From Muribaculaceae bacterium (lineage in GTDB: Bacteria > Bacteroidota > Bacteroidia > Bacteroidales > Muribaculaceae): DNA of 42,296 nt. The DNA lies in assembly GCA_029071345.1 (NCBI GenBank), contig JAIEAO010000178.1, positions 1 to 42,296 of the forward strand. The letters run 5' to 3'. Positions 16,170-24,471 of this stretch are shown piece after piece. Position numbers and translations under genes: made by a program. Under the pieces are notes generated by a model. The model was not told the DNA's origin. It ran no database searches and saw only the letters and a list, made by a program, of their open reading frames with translations. The stretch's first letter is position 1, and each line of letters starts with the position of its first letter.

Positions 16170-17660
16170 ATGAAAAAGACAACATTATCTATCTCTGCGG
16201 TGCTGGCACTGCTGTCGGTGATGCCGGCTTATGCCGGAGAGACCCCGGTGTGTGCGGCAGACCAAACTTCTGTCAACGCAAAGAGTATCAATTTTAATAA
16301 AACCAACCGTCCTGACAAAAAAGACAGGCTCTTCCATTCAAAGGAAGTGGAGAAACAGATCAAACGTGTCAAGGGAATGCTGACCAATAAGAAATTGGCA
16401 TGGATGTTCGAGAATTGCTTCCCTAATACGATCGACACCACCGTGCACTACCGCGTAGGTGAAGACGGCAAGAATGACACTTTCGTTTACACCGGCGACA
16501 TCCACGCTATGTGGCTCCGAGATTCGGGTGCGCAGGTCTGGCCTTACGTTCAGCTTGCCAATTCAGACCCGGAACTGAAAGCGATGATTGAGGGTGTGAT
16601 CCGCCGTCAGTTCAAATGCATCATCCTTGACCCCTATGCCAACGCTTTCAATGACGGCCCGACAGGCGGTGAATGGATGAGCGATAACACCGATATGATT
16701 CCCGAGGTGCATGAGCGCAAATGGGAAATCGATTCGCTCTGCTATCCTTTACGCTTGGCTTACGAATATTGGAAAGTGACCGGCGATGACAGTATCTTTG
16801 ACAACGAGTGGCTTGTGGCTATGAATAAAATCTATGACACATTCACCACCCAGCAGCGCAAATCGGGTCATGGACCCTACACTTTCACGCGCCGGACAGA
16901 CCGCTCCTTTGACACATTGAGCAACAACGGCATGGGTACACCCGTAAAGCCATGCGGACTTATTGCGTCCGGCTTCCGTCCCTCTGACGACGCGACAACC
17001 CTGCAGTATCTCGTGCCCTCCAATTTCTTCGCTGTGGCGTCCCTGCGTAAGGCTGCCGAAATTCTGTCGACCGTGAATAAGGATGCCGAATTTGCCAACC
17101 GCTGCACCGCGCTGGCTAATGAGGTTGAGAATGCCCTGAACGAGCACGCCGTATATGACCATCCTAAATATGGCAAAATCTATGCCTTCGAGGTTGACGG
17201 TTTCGGCAATCATCTTCTTATGGACGATGCAAACGTGCCGAGCCTTTTGGCTATGCCCTATCTCGATGAGATGGATGTAAACAATCCCGTGTACCAAAAT
17301 ACGCGTAAATTCGTATGGAGCGACAGCAACCCCTACTTCTTCAGCGGCGTGGCCGGTGAAGGTATCGGAGGCCCGCATATCGGCTATCAGATGGCTTGGC
17401 CGATGAGCATTATGATGAAGGCGTTCACAAGCACCGACGATAATGAGATCAAAGACTGCATTGCCATGCTGCTGAACACAGATGCCGACACAGGCTTCAT
17501 CCACGAGTCTTTCAACGTGAACGATGCCTCAAACTTTACCCGCGAATGGTTCGCATGGCAGAACACCCTGTTCGGCGAATTGATTCTCAAGCTTGTGAAT
17601 GAGGGCAAGACAGATCTTTTGAACTCAATACCCGCCAATTATCAACGAGCCGAACGTTAA
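16170..17660 (+). CDS. GH125 exo-alpha-1,6-mannosidase
   Basis: A 496-residue GH125 (former DUF1237) enzyme with signal MKKTTLSISAVLALLSVMPAYA. It shows the family's (alpha/alpha)6 barrel marks TGDIHAMWLRDSGAQVWPY, GPTGGEWMSDNTDM, KWEIDSLCYPLRLAYEYW and NASNFTREWFAWQNTLFGEL-like text near the end. Asp188 (in WEIDSL) and Glu459 (in TREWFAW) match the proposed acid/base pair. Characterised members are inverting exo-alpha-1,6-mannosidases. It is the clearest sign that the target glycan contains alpha-mannose. Gaps of 10 and 17 nt to its neighbours indicate co-transcription. Confidence 0.95.
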   Translation: MKKTTLSISAVLALLSVMPAYAGETPVCAADQTSVNAKSINFNKTNRPDKKDRLFHSKEVEKQIKRVKGMLTNKKLAWMFENCFPNTIDTTVHYRVGEDGKNDTFVYTGDIHAMWLRDSGAQVWPYVQLANSDPELKAMIEGVIRRQFKCIILDPYANAFNDGPTGGEWMSDNTDMIPEVHERKWEIDSLCYPLRLAYEYWKVTGDDSIFDNEWLVAMNKIYDTFTTQQRKSGHGPYTFTRRTDRSFDTLSNNGMGTPVKPCGLIASGFRPSDDATTLQYLVPSNFFAVASLRKAAEILSTVNKDAEFANRCTALANEVENALNEHAVYDHPKYGKIYAFEVDGFGNHLLMDDANVPSLLAMPYLDEMDVNNPVYQNTRKFVWSDSNPYFFSGVAGEGIGGPHIGYQMAWPMSIMMKAFTSTDDNEIKDCIAMLLNTDADTGFIHESFNVNDASNFTREWFAWQNTLFGELILKLVNEGKTDLLNSIPANYQRAER

Positions 17661-17677
17661 CAAAGACACCTGCAGAT

Positions 17678-18802
17678 ATGAGACCGCTTTTGCTGTTTGT
17701 TTCAGCACTGATGATTCCCGCATCGGTGCTGGCAGCCAACCCTTTTGCCTCATTTAAAGGCGATATCGACCCTGTGACGGTGGGAAACAAGGTGTGCAAA
17801 AGGTTTGTGGAGACCCCTCATCCGAATTTTGACGCGAATCCGCAACCCACGCGCGAAATAACATATCCTGAGACCTGCGCGTGGTTGGGAGCCCTGCGGT
17901 ATGCCGAGAAAACAGGCGACACCGTTCTGGTGAATCAACTTGAGCAGCGTTTCCTCCCCATTGTGGGTGAGGAGCGCCGTCTGCAGCCGCTTCCCGATCA
18001 TGTCGACCACAGCGTATTCGGCACTATACCTCTGCAGCTGTATATCCTTACGGGTAATCCGCTGTATCACAGCATGGGGCGATGGTATGCCGACGCACAA
18101 TGGAATCTTCCTGTCACCAATGATGAGAAGAGAGCGGCCAAAGACAAGGAATATTCCGACAAAGGTCTTTCATGGCAGACAAGATACTGGATCGACGATA
18201 TGTTTATGATTTCTGCGCTTCAGGGTCAGGCATACCGTGCTACAGGCGATAAGAAATATATCGACCGCGCAGCGCATGAGATGGTGGATTATCTCGGCAA
18301 GATTCAATGCCCCAACGGTCTTTTCTATCACGCCGAGGATGCCCCTTTCCATTGGTGTCGCGGCAACGGCTGGATGGCAGCCGGTATGACCGAACTCCTT
18401 TCTCTCCTTCCCGAAGACAATCAGAACCGAGATGCCATCATGAACTCTTTCCGGAAGATGATGGAGACATTGGCGGGTTATCAGAAGCCAGACGGCCTTT
18501 GGGCGCAGCTTGTAGACGACCCCTCGGTGTGGAGCGAGACATCCGGATCGGCTATGTTCCTCTACGCCATGATCAGCGGTGTTAAAAACGGTTGGCTTCC
18601 TGCTAAGAAATATATGCCTATCATTGAGAAAGGTTGGAAAGGACTCGTAAGCCATATTAATTCGGAGGGAGACATCGACGGTGTGTGCGAGGGTACAAAC
18701 CGCACTAATGACCGCGATTTTTATTTAAACCGCCGCACACTCCCGGGTAATATGCATGGACAGGCCCCCGTGATTTGGTGTGCCACAGCAATGATCGACT
18801 GA
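17678..18802 (+). CDS. GH105/GH88-type unsaturated uronyl hydrolase
   Basis: A 374-residue secreted (alpha/alpha)6-barrel hydrolase (signal MRPLLLFVSALMIPASVLA). Family marks are SWQTRYWIDDMFMISALQGQ (Asp173/174), FHWCRGNGWMAAGMTELL and VWSETSGSAMFLYAM, as in YteR/GH105. Such enzymes hydrate and release 4,5-unsaturated uronic acid from the non-reducing end of oligosaccharides made by polysaccharide lyases. Its presence implies that a lyase acts on the same glycan. The stop TGA overlaps the next ATG as TGATG, so GH67 translation is likely coupled to it. Rhamnogalacturonyl versus glucuronyl specificity cannot be told here. Confidence 0.93.
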   Translation: MRPLLLFVSALMIPASVLAANPFASFKGDIDPVTVGNKVCKRFVETPHPNFDANPQPTREITYPETCAWLGALRYAEKTGDTVLVNQLEQRFLPIVGEERRLQPLPDHVDHSVFGTIPLQLYILTGNPLYHSMGRWYADAQWNLPVTNDEKRAAKDKEYSDKGLSWQTRYWIDDMFMISALQGQAYRATGDKKYIDRAAHEMVDYLGKIQCPNGLFYHAEDAPFHWCRGNGWMAAGMTELLSLLPEDNQNRDAIMNSFRKMMETLAGYQKPDGLWAQLVDDPSVWSETSGSAMFLYAMISGVKNGWLPAKKYMPIIEKGWKGLVSHINSEGDIDGVCEGTNRTNDRDFYLNRRTLPGNMHGQAPVIWCATAMID

Positions 18803-20886
18803 TGAAGAGATTTATCGAGTTGTTTATATTGGCCCTGCTCTGCTTTGCCTCTCTTCCTGCATCGGCTGAAAACGGCTACGATCTGTGGCTCCGTTATCGG
18901 CCCGTAGAGAAAAAATCTCTCCGCAACCATTATGCTTCCAGGTTTTCCAAAGTCTACGTGCAGGATGACCTGGGGGCTACCGGTGATGCAATAAAGGATG
19001 AGCTGGATCGCGCCCTCTACTCTATGATCGGGAAACATCCTGAATATGTAGCCGAAAAAAAGGATGCCAAGCTGATTATAAGCAGCGGCGACAGCGGCGA
19101 GGGATTCTCAATTAAGTCGAAACCCGGTACACAAGTTACAGAGATAATAGGAGAAGGTCCTGTCGGTGCATTATACGCCACTTATGCCCTGCTACATGAA
19201 ATGCAGATGGGTAAACTGCTCGACAATCTCGACATTGAGCGTCGGCCTGAAATAAGCCGGCGTGTGCTCAATCATTGGGATAACCTGAACGGAACAATCG
19301 AACGAGGTTACGCAGGCTACAGCCTTTGGAACTGGGAGCGTCTACCGCATGACATAGATCCGCGCTTGATCGATTACGCGCGTGCAAATGCCTCAATCGG
19401 CATCAACGGCGCTGTCGTAAACAATGTTAATGCAAGCGCCCGAAGTCTTGACCGTGATTGGCTCGTGCGCCTTAAGGGTCTTGCAGATGCGTGGCGACCG
19501 TATGGGATAAAGGTATATCTCACCGCCAAATTCTCCGCTCCTATCGAGATAGGAGGATTAGCCACTGCTGACCCGAAAGATCCTGCGGTTGCGGAATGGT
19601 GGAAGAAAAAAGCAGATGAAATCTACACCCTGATTCCCGATTTCGGTGGATTCCTTGTGAAAGCTAATTCCGAAGGTCAACCCGGTCCGCAGGACTACGG
19701 CCGCACTCATGCCGAGGGCGCCAATATGCTTGCTGAAGCACTCGAACCTCACGGAGGTATCGTGTTCTGGCGCGCATTCGTTTACCGCAACGACCGCAAT
19801 CACGACCGCATCGTAAGCTCATATGAGGAATTCCACCCCCTTGACGGCAAATTTAATGATAACGTAGTGCTTCAAGTCAAGAACGGTCCGATCGACTTCC
19901 AGCCACGCGAACCGTTTCATCCCCTTTTCGGAGGGATGGATCAGACATCAGTCGGTATGGAGTTCCAGATCACGCAGGAGAATCTCGGTCACGCCGGGCA
20001 TCTTGTCTATCTCGGTAAACTTTTCTCCGAAGTGCTGCTCTCCGACACTGACGGCAACGGGAGGAGTGTCGCCGACGTTTTGAAGAGCGGTAAAATCTCG
20101 GCAATTGCCGGAGTATCCAATATCGGATCTGAAATTAACTGGACCGGGCATCCTTTCGGACAAGCAAACTGGTATTCCTTCGGACGTCTAAGCTGGAATC
20201 CTGAAGAATCTCCCGAAGATATCGCGGAGGAATGGATAAGGCTGACACTGACTGACGATGATCAGAGCGTTAAGACAATCAAGGATATGATGGTTATGTC
20301 GCGAGAGGCGGTGGTGAATTATGAGATGCCTTTAGGTCTCAATCACATTATGAATTACGCCACTCACAACGGTCCCGAACCGTGGCATCACGACCCCGTT
20401 TGGTCGGCATACGACTATCATAAAGTGTCGTGCGACAGTATCGGCGTCGACAGGACACTTAGAGGAACGCGGGCAACCGCACAGTATAAGCAGCCCATCT
20501 GCGATAAATTTGATGATTTATCCTTGTGCCCCGATGAATACCTCTTATGGTTTCATCGCCTCCCTTGGGATTACAAGATGCGTTCGGGGCGCACGCTATG
20601 GCATGAACTCGTGTACAAATACAACGAAGGTGTAAACCAGGTGGAATCTATGATTTCTGATTGGGATAAGGTCTCAGCGCATATAGACAAGGATCGCCAC
20701 AAACGTGTGGCCGCGTTGCTGCGTCTCCAGCTTGAGGAAGCAAAATGGTGGCGCGACGGTTGCCTCCTGTTTTTTGACAGCTACGCCCGGAAAGGGATTC
20801 CCACCGATTATCCGCAACCTCAACATTCTTTAGATTATTATAAATCGATACCTTTCCCATACGATTGGGATGGCTACTATAAATAA
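18802..20886 (+). CDS. aguA: GH67 alpha-glucuronidase
   Basis: A 694-residue secreted GH67 enzyme, starting at the ATG of the TGATG overlap with GH105; the frame is open 9 codons upstream, but only this start gives a clean signal (MKRFIELFILALLCFASLPASA). The N-terminus GYDLWLRYRPV is a family mark. Catalytic residues fall at Glu291 (FLVKANSEGQPGP), Asp365 (GPIDFQPREPF) and Glu393 (ITQENLG), at almost the same numbers as in the characterised Cellvibrio enzyme (Glu292, Asp365, Glu393). GH67 removes 4-O-methyl-glucuronic or glucuronic acid alpha-1,2-linked to a terminal xylose. No xylanase or xylosidase is in the window, so the substrate here may differ or the rest may lie beyond the left edge. 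Confidence 0.96.
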   Translation: MKRFIELFILALLCFASLPASAENGYDLWLRYRPVEKKSLRNHYASRFSKVYVQDDLGATGDAIKDELDRALYSMIGKHPEYVAEKKDAKLIISSGDSGEGFSIKSKPGTQVTEIIGEGPVGALYATYALLHEMQMGKLLDNLDIERRPEISRRVLNHWDNLNGTIERGYAGYSLWNWERLPHDIDPRLIDYARANASIGINGAVVNNVNASARSLDRDWLVRLKGLADAWRPYGIKVYLTAKFSAPIEIGGLATADPKDPAVAEWWKKKADEIYTLIPDFGGFLVKANSEGQPGPQDYGRTHAEGANMLAEALEPHGGIVFWRAFVYRNDRNHDRIVSSYEEFHPLDGKFNDNVVLQVKNGPIDFQPREPFHPLFGGMDQTSVGMEFQITQENLGHAGHLVYLGKLFSEVLLSDTDGNGRSVADVLKSGKISAIAGVSNIGSEINWTGHPFGQANWYSFGRLSWNPEESPEDIAEEWIRLTLTDDDQSVKTIKDMMVMSREAVVNYEMPLGLNHIMNYATHNGPEPWHHDPVWSAYDYHKVSCDSIGVDRTLRGTRATAQYKQPICDKFDDLSLCPDEYLLWFHRLPWDYKMRSGRTLWHELVYKYNEGVNQVESMISDWDKVSAHIDKDRHKRVAALLRLQLEEAKWWRDGCLLFFDSYARKGIPTDYPQPQHSLDYYKSIPFPYDWDGYYK

Positions 20887-20891
20887 TTGCA

Positions 20892-22769
20892 ATGAAAAAA
20901 GCTCTGATTTTATTGGTCTGCCTCTCTTCATGTCTCCCGATTTTCAGCAAAGAGAAGTCTTTTGAAGACCGAGCTAAGGAATTGACGGAATATTATGAGG
21001 CAAACGGCAGCCACAAATGGCTCTACGGAGTGTTCCGTCAGCTTTCCGCATACGCCAACGGCAGCCCAATGGCAGATGAAGATTTCGATGACATACTCGC
21101 GACTATCAAGAGCAACCATGATTGCAATGATTTTACCCTCAACGGCCTGCTCCGCATGATTTATCTCGATAAAAAGCCTAACCGAATATCACGAAATGTT
21201 AAGGAGAGGGCAAAGGAGAGAATTTTAGATTTCAAATATTGGTGGGATGATGCGCGTCGCGACACCACCTACCGATGCTATCACACCGAAAATCATCAGG
21301 CCCTTTATCATACCGCCGAACTCTTGGCCGGACAGCTCTATAAGAATGAGGTCTTCACCAACGGGATGACCGGGCGTCAGCATATCGACCATGCCCTTGA
21401 GCGGCTACGCCCCTGGCTCGACTACCGCTTCCGCTTCGGTTTCAGCGAGTGGCATTCCACTTATTACGACGTTGAGGCGCTGCTGCTCGTGAACCTCTAT
21501 GAATTCGCAGAAGATAAGGAAATCAGGCGCAAGGCAGAGAATGTGCTGAACATCCTTATGTTCGACCTTGCCCTGAATCAAAAGAACGGCTATCTTTGCG
21601 GCAGCAGCGGTCGTACATACGCATCATCCCTGCTATCGGGCATACACGTGACTACGCCGCTATCCTATGTGGCATTCGGTACCGGTGACTGCAAGGGTGA
21701 CGAGATCACGGGCGCTGTGGCCATAGCCACAAGCAGTTACCGCTGCCCCGAAGTGATTCGATCCATTGCCACTGACTCGTCGCTGACCTACGAGAGCCGG
21801 TTGAGGACGAGTCTCAACGTTGAGGATGCGGCCGCATACGGCATCGACTATAACAAGGAACTTGACTGTCATCTCTTCTGGGGTATGCAGGAATTTATAC
21901 ACCCTCTTGCCATCAGAATGTCGAAGAATATCTCCGAAAAATATGATACATGGCCCTATCGCGATTATGACCGCTATATCGACCTTTACGAAAAGGAGAT
22001 GCAGGAAAAAGGTTACACAGAGAGCCGCGATCGTTTTGCTCTCAGCGAGGCAAATGTAGTTACGAAGCGTACGCCCCACTATCTGCTGAGCACCACCGCC
22101 GACTACCGCAAAGGGCGTCAAGGTTATCAGCAACTCGCATGGATGGCAACCTTAAGTCCGAAAGCAGTGGTCTACACCAATCATCCCGGCGGAACCAATC
22201 TGCGGCAATCGCCCAACTATTGGGCCGGAACGGAAAACCTTCCCAGAGCCGCACAACATGGCAACGTAGCCATATGCGTCTACAATATCCCCGAAAACCA
22301 CAATACCCGTTTCACCCACGCACATTTCCCCGTCAAGGAGATGGGCGATGTAAGACAGGAAGGCAACTGGATATTTGGGTGCAAGGATGGTGGATATATC
22401 GCGTTGTACTCCTCGGTCTTACCTGAATTAAAAGAGGATTTCCGCGGAGAACTCTGCGACCTTGTGGCAGACGGCACATCAAATATATGGCTATGCGAGA
22501 TGGGCACTGTCGACGAATGGGGATCGTTCGATAAATTTGTAGCCGGAATAAATAGTGCTGACATAAAATGCGAGGATGGCAATATCATATACTCCTCCCC
22601 CACCTCGGGAACAATCGGCTTTGGATGGGATGCACCTCTGACCGTAAACAACGACACCATCGCACTCCGTCATCGCTACCGCTACGACAACCCATTCTGC
22701 CGTGCCGACCTCGACACAAAAAGAATCGAAATCACCCACCGCGGTCGCACCCTGACCATGACCCTTTGA
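20892..22769 (+). CDS. Unassigned secreted protein, toroid plus beta-sandwich-like; candidate polysaccharide lyase
   Basis: A 625-residue protein, last of the plus-strand operon, 5 nt after GH67. The N-terminus MKKALILLVCLSSCLPIFSK is an export signal, possibly a lipoprotein one (LSSC). The first 330 residues are helix-rich and look like an alpha/alpha toroid, with conserved-looking aromatic and polar motifs RCYHTENHQALYHTAELLAG, GFSEWHSTYYDVEALL and SGIHVTTPLSYVAFGTGD. The second half is rich in beta-strand-like text and ends in RIEITHRGRTLTM. That order (toroid then beta-sandwich) is shared by several uronate-specific polysaccharide lyases, and the His/Asn/Tyr-rich groove residues fit. I do not recognise a family, so the lyase idea is an inference supported by the neighbouring GH105. 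Confidence 0.6.
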   Translation: MKKALILLVCLSSCLPIFSKEKSFEDRAKELTEYYEANGSHKWLYGVFRQLSAYANGSPMADEDFDDILATIKSNHDCNDFTLNGLLRMIYLDKKPNRISRNVKERAKERILDFKYWWDDARRDTTYRCYHTENHQALYHTAELLAGQLYKNEVFTNGMTGRQHIDHALERLRPWLDYRFRFGFSEWHSTYYDVEALLLVNLYEFAEDKEIRRKAENVLNILMFDLALNQKNGYLCGSSGRTYASSLLSGIHVTTPLSYVAFGTGDCKGDEITGAVAIATSSYRCPEVIRSIATDSSLTYESRLRTSLNVEDAAAYGIDYNKELDCHLFWGMQEFIHPLAIRMSKNISEKYDTWPYRDYDRYIDLYEKEMQEKGYTESRDRFALSEANVVTKRTPHYLLSTTADYRKGRQGYQQLAWMATLSPKAVVYTNHPGGTNLRQSPNYWAGTENLPRAAQHGNVAICVYNIPENHNTRFTHAHFPVKEMGDVRQEGNWIFGCKDGGYIALYSSVLPELKEDFRGELCDLVADGTSNIWLCEMGTVDEWGSFDKFVAGINSADIKCEDGNIIYSSPTSGTIGFGWDAPLTVNNDTIALRHRYRYDNPFCRADLDTKRIEITHRGRTLTMTL

Positions 22770-22831
22770 GACTGTGATCCTTTAACCCTCACCCTAACTC
22801 GCACTGGGCTTCAATCTGGTGTGCGCAGCTT

Positions 22832-23854
22832 TTAAAGTTTTGGAGAGGTCAAGGTGCCGGTGATTGCGTCTATTTCGCGCAGTTCTTCGGTTGAGAATTC
22901 AAGATTAGAAAGGCTACGGATGCTGTCGCTGAGCTGTGCTACGCTGCTGCTTCCGACAATTACCGACGTAACCTTATCATCTTTCAGCAACCAGGCGAGC
23001 GACATCTCAGCCAAAGTCTGACCGCGACGGGCAGCTATGGCATTCAATCGATTTAGGCTCTCCACAAGTTCCCGGGTGATCGACTCTGCCTTGAGAAATT
23101 TTCCTTTCGATGCTCTCGAGCCCTCGGGCACACCATTGAGGTATCGGTTGGTGAGTACACCTTGCTCCAAAGGTGAGAATGCCGTAAAGCCGACACCGCT
23201 ATCCGCTGCCTGCTGCAATATCCCCGACTTCTCGACACCGCGGTCGATCATGTTGTAGCGACCCTGATAAATCAAGCACGGCACATCGTGCGCCGCGAGA
23301 TACCTGTAGGCGAATTCAGATGCCTCATAGGGCCATTTAGAGATTCCAACATACAGAGCCTTACCCTGACGCACGATATCTACCAATGCCTGCAGCGTCT
23401 CCTCCATCGGAGTGGCAGGGTCAAAACGGTGACTGTAGAAAATATCCACATAATCAAGGTTCATCCGCTTCAGGCTCTGGTTCAGAGATGCCATCAGATA
23501 CTTGCGCGATCCCCAGTTGCCGTAAGGCCCGGGCCACATATCGTAGCCCGCTTTGGTGGTGATGACCATTTCATCGCGATAAGGACGGAACGACGACTGC
23601 ATCACGCGTCCGAACGTCTCCTCCGCCGACCCGTACGACGGACCGTAATTATTGGCGAGATCGAAACAGGTGATTCCGTTATCAAAAGCGAAATGCAGCA
23701 TATCGCGGCTGTTTGCGAAAGAATCCACATCCCCGAAATTGTGCCACAGACCTAATGAAATGCGAGGGAGTAGCAGACCGCTTCTTCCGCATCTCTCATA
23801 CTTCATACCGTTGTCATATCGCTTCTCATCAGCCCTGTAAGGTGGAATAATCAT
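22832..23854 (-). CDS. gpr: Aldo/keto reductase, YghZ/Gpr (L-glyceraldehyde 3-phosphate reductase) type
   Basis: A 340-residue cytoplasmic NADP-dependent aldo/keto reductase. It carries the catalytic tetrad in FDLANNYG (Asp, Tyr), ITTKAGYDMWPGPYG (Lys) and VDIFYSHRFDP (His), and the cofactor region VIVGSSSVAQLSDSI. N-terminal text RCGRSGLLLPRISLGLWHNF and the extra 16 residues before it match the E. coli YghZ layout, supporting the start at 23854 over the internal Met at 23806. That family reduces L-glyceraldehyde 3-phosphate and methylglyoxal-like aldehydes; the physiological substrate here is unproven. It converges on the PUL operon and is probably not part of it. Confidence 0.9.
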   Translation of the reverse strand: MIIPPYRADEKRYDNGMKYERCGRSGLLLPRISLGLWHNFGDVDSFANSRDMLHFAFDNGITCFDLANNYGPSYGSAEETFGRVMQSSFRPYRDEMVITTKAGYDMWPGPYGNWGSRKYLMASLNQSLKRMNLDYVDIFYSHRFDPATPMEETLQALVDIVRQGKALYVGISKWPYEASEFAYRYLAAHDVPCLIYQGRYNMIDRGVEKSGILQQAADSGVGFTAFSPLEQGVLTNRYLNGVPEGSRASKGKFLKAESITRELVESLNRLNAIAARRGQTLAEMSLAWLLKDDKVTSVIVGSSSVAQLSDSIRSLSNLEFSTEELREIDAITGTLTSPKL

Positions 23855-24094
23855 AAAATATTGAAAAATTGTAATTTATACTATACCTAAATAACGAATT
23901 TCCACACTTTATATTACCCGCTTAACCATCTCCTGTCAAATTTTCAAGGGGATAAAAAGAAAGAGCCGTTATCCACCCTCTCCGGCATCGTCCTCAGCAT
24001 CATCGGCTACCCCGCCGGCTACCCCGATTTCGCCCCGCCATCATCTGATTGAGTTAGGAGTTAGAAGTTAGGAATTATAGACACCTCGCCTTTT
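23855..24094. other. Intergenic stretch, low complexity
   Basis: AT-rich upstream region of the reductase (23855-23950), then a C-rich stretch (23965-24045) and a degenerate GTTAGGA-like tandem run (24053-24080). No start-bearing reading frame, RNA gene or clear promoter was found. Confidence 0.5.
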
Positions 24095-24118
24095 GTAGGG
24101 TCGCGGCATGCCGCGACC
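24095..24118 (+). repeat. REP-like palindrome with GTAG head
   Basis: GTAG (24095-24098) followed by the perfect 20-nt palindrome GGTCGCGGCATGCCGCGACC (24099-24118). The GTAG-plus-hairpin layout is that of REP elements mobilised by RAYT (TnpA_REP) transposases. A near-identical element in inverse orientation is at 28105-28128. Confidence 0.7.
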
Positions 24119-24208
24119 GCGTCAAAGAGTAGCGCAGACACTCCGTGACAGCGAAAAAACTGCGTAAAAACGCCGCATGCGGCTTTGCGGCAAACGGATT
24201 CCCCACCG

Positions 24209-24232
24209 GTAGGGACGCGATACATCGCGTCC
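24209..24232 (+). repeat. REP-like palindrome with GTAG head
   Basis: GTAG (24209-24212) plus GGACGCGATACATCGCGTCC (24213-24232), palindromic except at the two central bases. Half of the same element, inverted, is at 28025-28037. The 90 nt between this and the previous palindrome also match, inverted, the segment 28038-28104. Confidence 0.7.
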
Positions 24233-24246
24233 GCCGCGACGATGTC

Positions 24247-24358
24247 GGAGCGACACTTGCTCGCCAAGTGTCGGACTCTTGACGACGTGGGCGGGCAATG
24301 ACCACACGTAGAAACCCTTGACGACGTGGGCGGGCAGTTGCAATCAACAGCCCCTCCG
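24247..24358 (+). repeat. Composite intergenic repeat core, copy A
   Basis: A 112-nt segment matching 27909-28019 in the same orientation with about five differences. It opens with a hairpin, CGACACTTG (24251-24259) and CAAGTGTCG (24265-24273), and holds two copies of CTTGACGACGTGGGCGGGCA at 24278-24297 and 24317-24336. Open reading frames across it are a by-product of GC-rich repeats. Confidence 0.85.
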
Positions 24359-24383
24359 ATTAGGTTGCCTTTACGATCCACCC

Positions 24384-24420
24384 AAACAAAAATCCTTGCG
24401 AGCCTTCACCCGCAAGGATT
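24384..24420 (-). terminator. Rho-independent terminator of the lipoprotein cluster
   Basis: AATCCTTGCG (24391-24400) pairs with CGCAAGGATT (24411-24420). On the minus strand the stem is followed by a T-rich tract (complement of 24384-24390). It is correctly placed to end the transcript of the minus-strand cluster. Confidence 0.8.
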
Positions 24421-24439
24421 CCAAATGAATTGACACTAT

Positions 24440-24462
24440 CAAGATGCCATATTGGCATCTTG
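24440..24462. repeat. Hairpin just after the 24472-25218 gene
   Basis: CAAGATGCCA (24440-24449), loop TAT, TGGCATCTTG (24453-24462): a perfect 10-bp stem 10 nt after the stop codon. No T-run follows, so it may protect the transcript 3' end ahead of the terminator at 24384-24420. Confidence 0.6.
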
Positions 24463-24471
24463 ACATCTGTC

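Noticed and set aside
23937-24054. Coding-like stretch ending IIGYPAGYPDFAPPSSD
   Set aside because: The frame is open but has no ATG start, no ribosome-binding context and a repetitive C-rich composition; not supportable as a gene or remnant.
24061-24381. Minus-strand open frames of 70-106 codons across the GTAG palindromes
   Set aside because: Several frames are open at once because of GC-rich repeat sequence, the translations are low-complexity Arg/Pro/Ser-rich, and the region is explained by the composite repeat.
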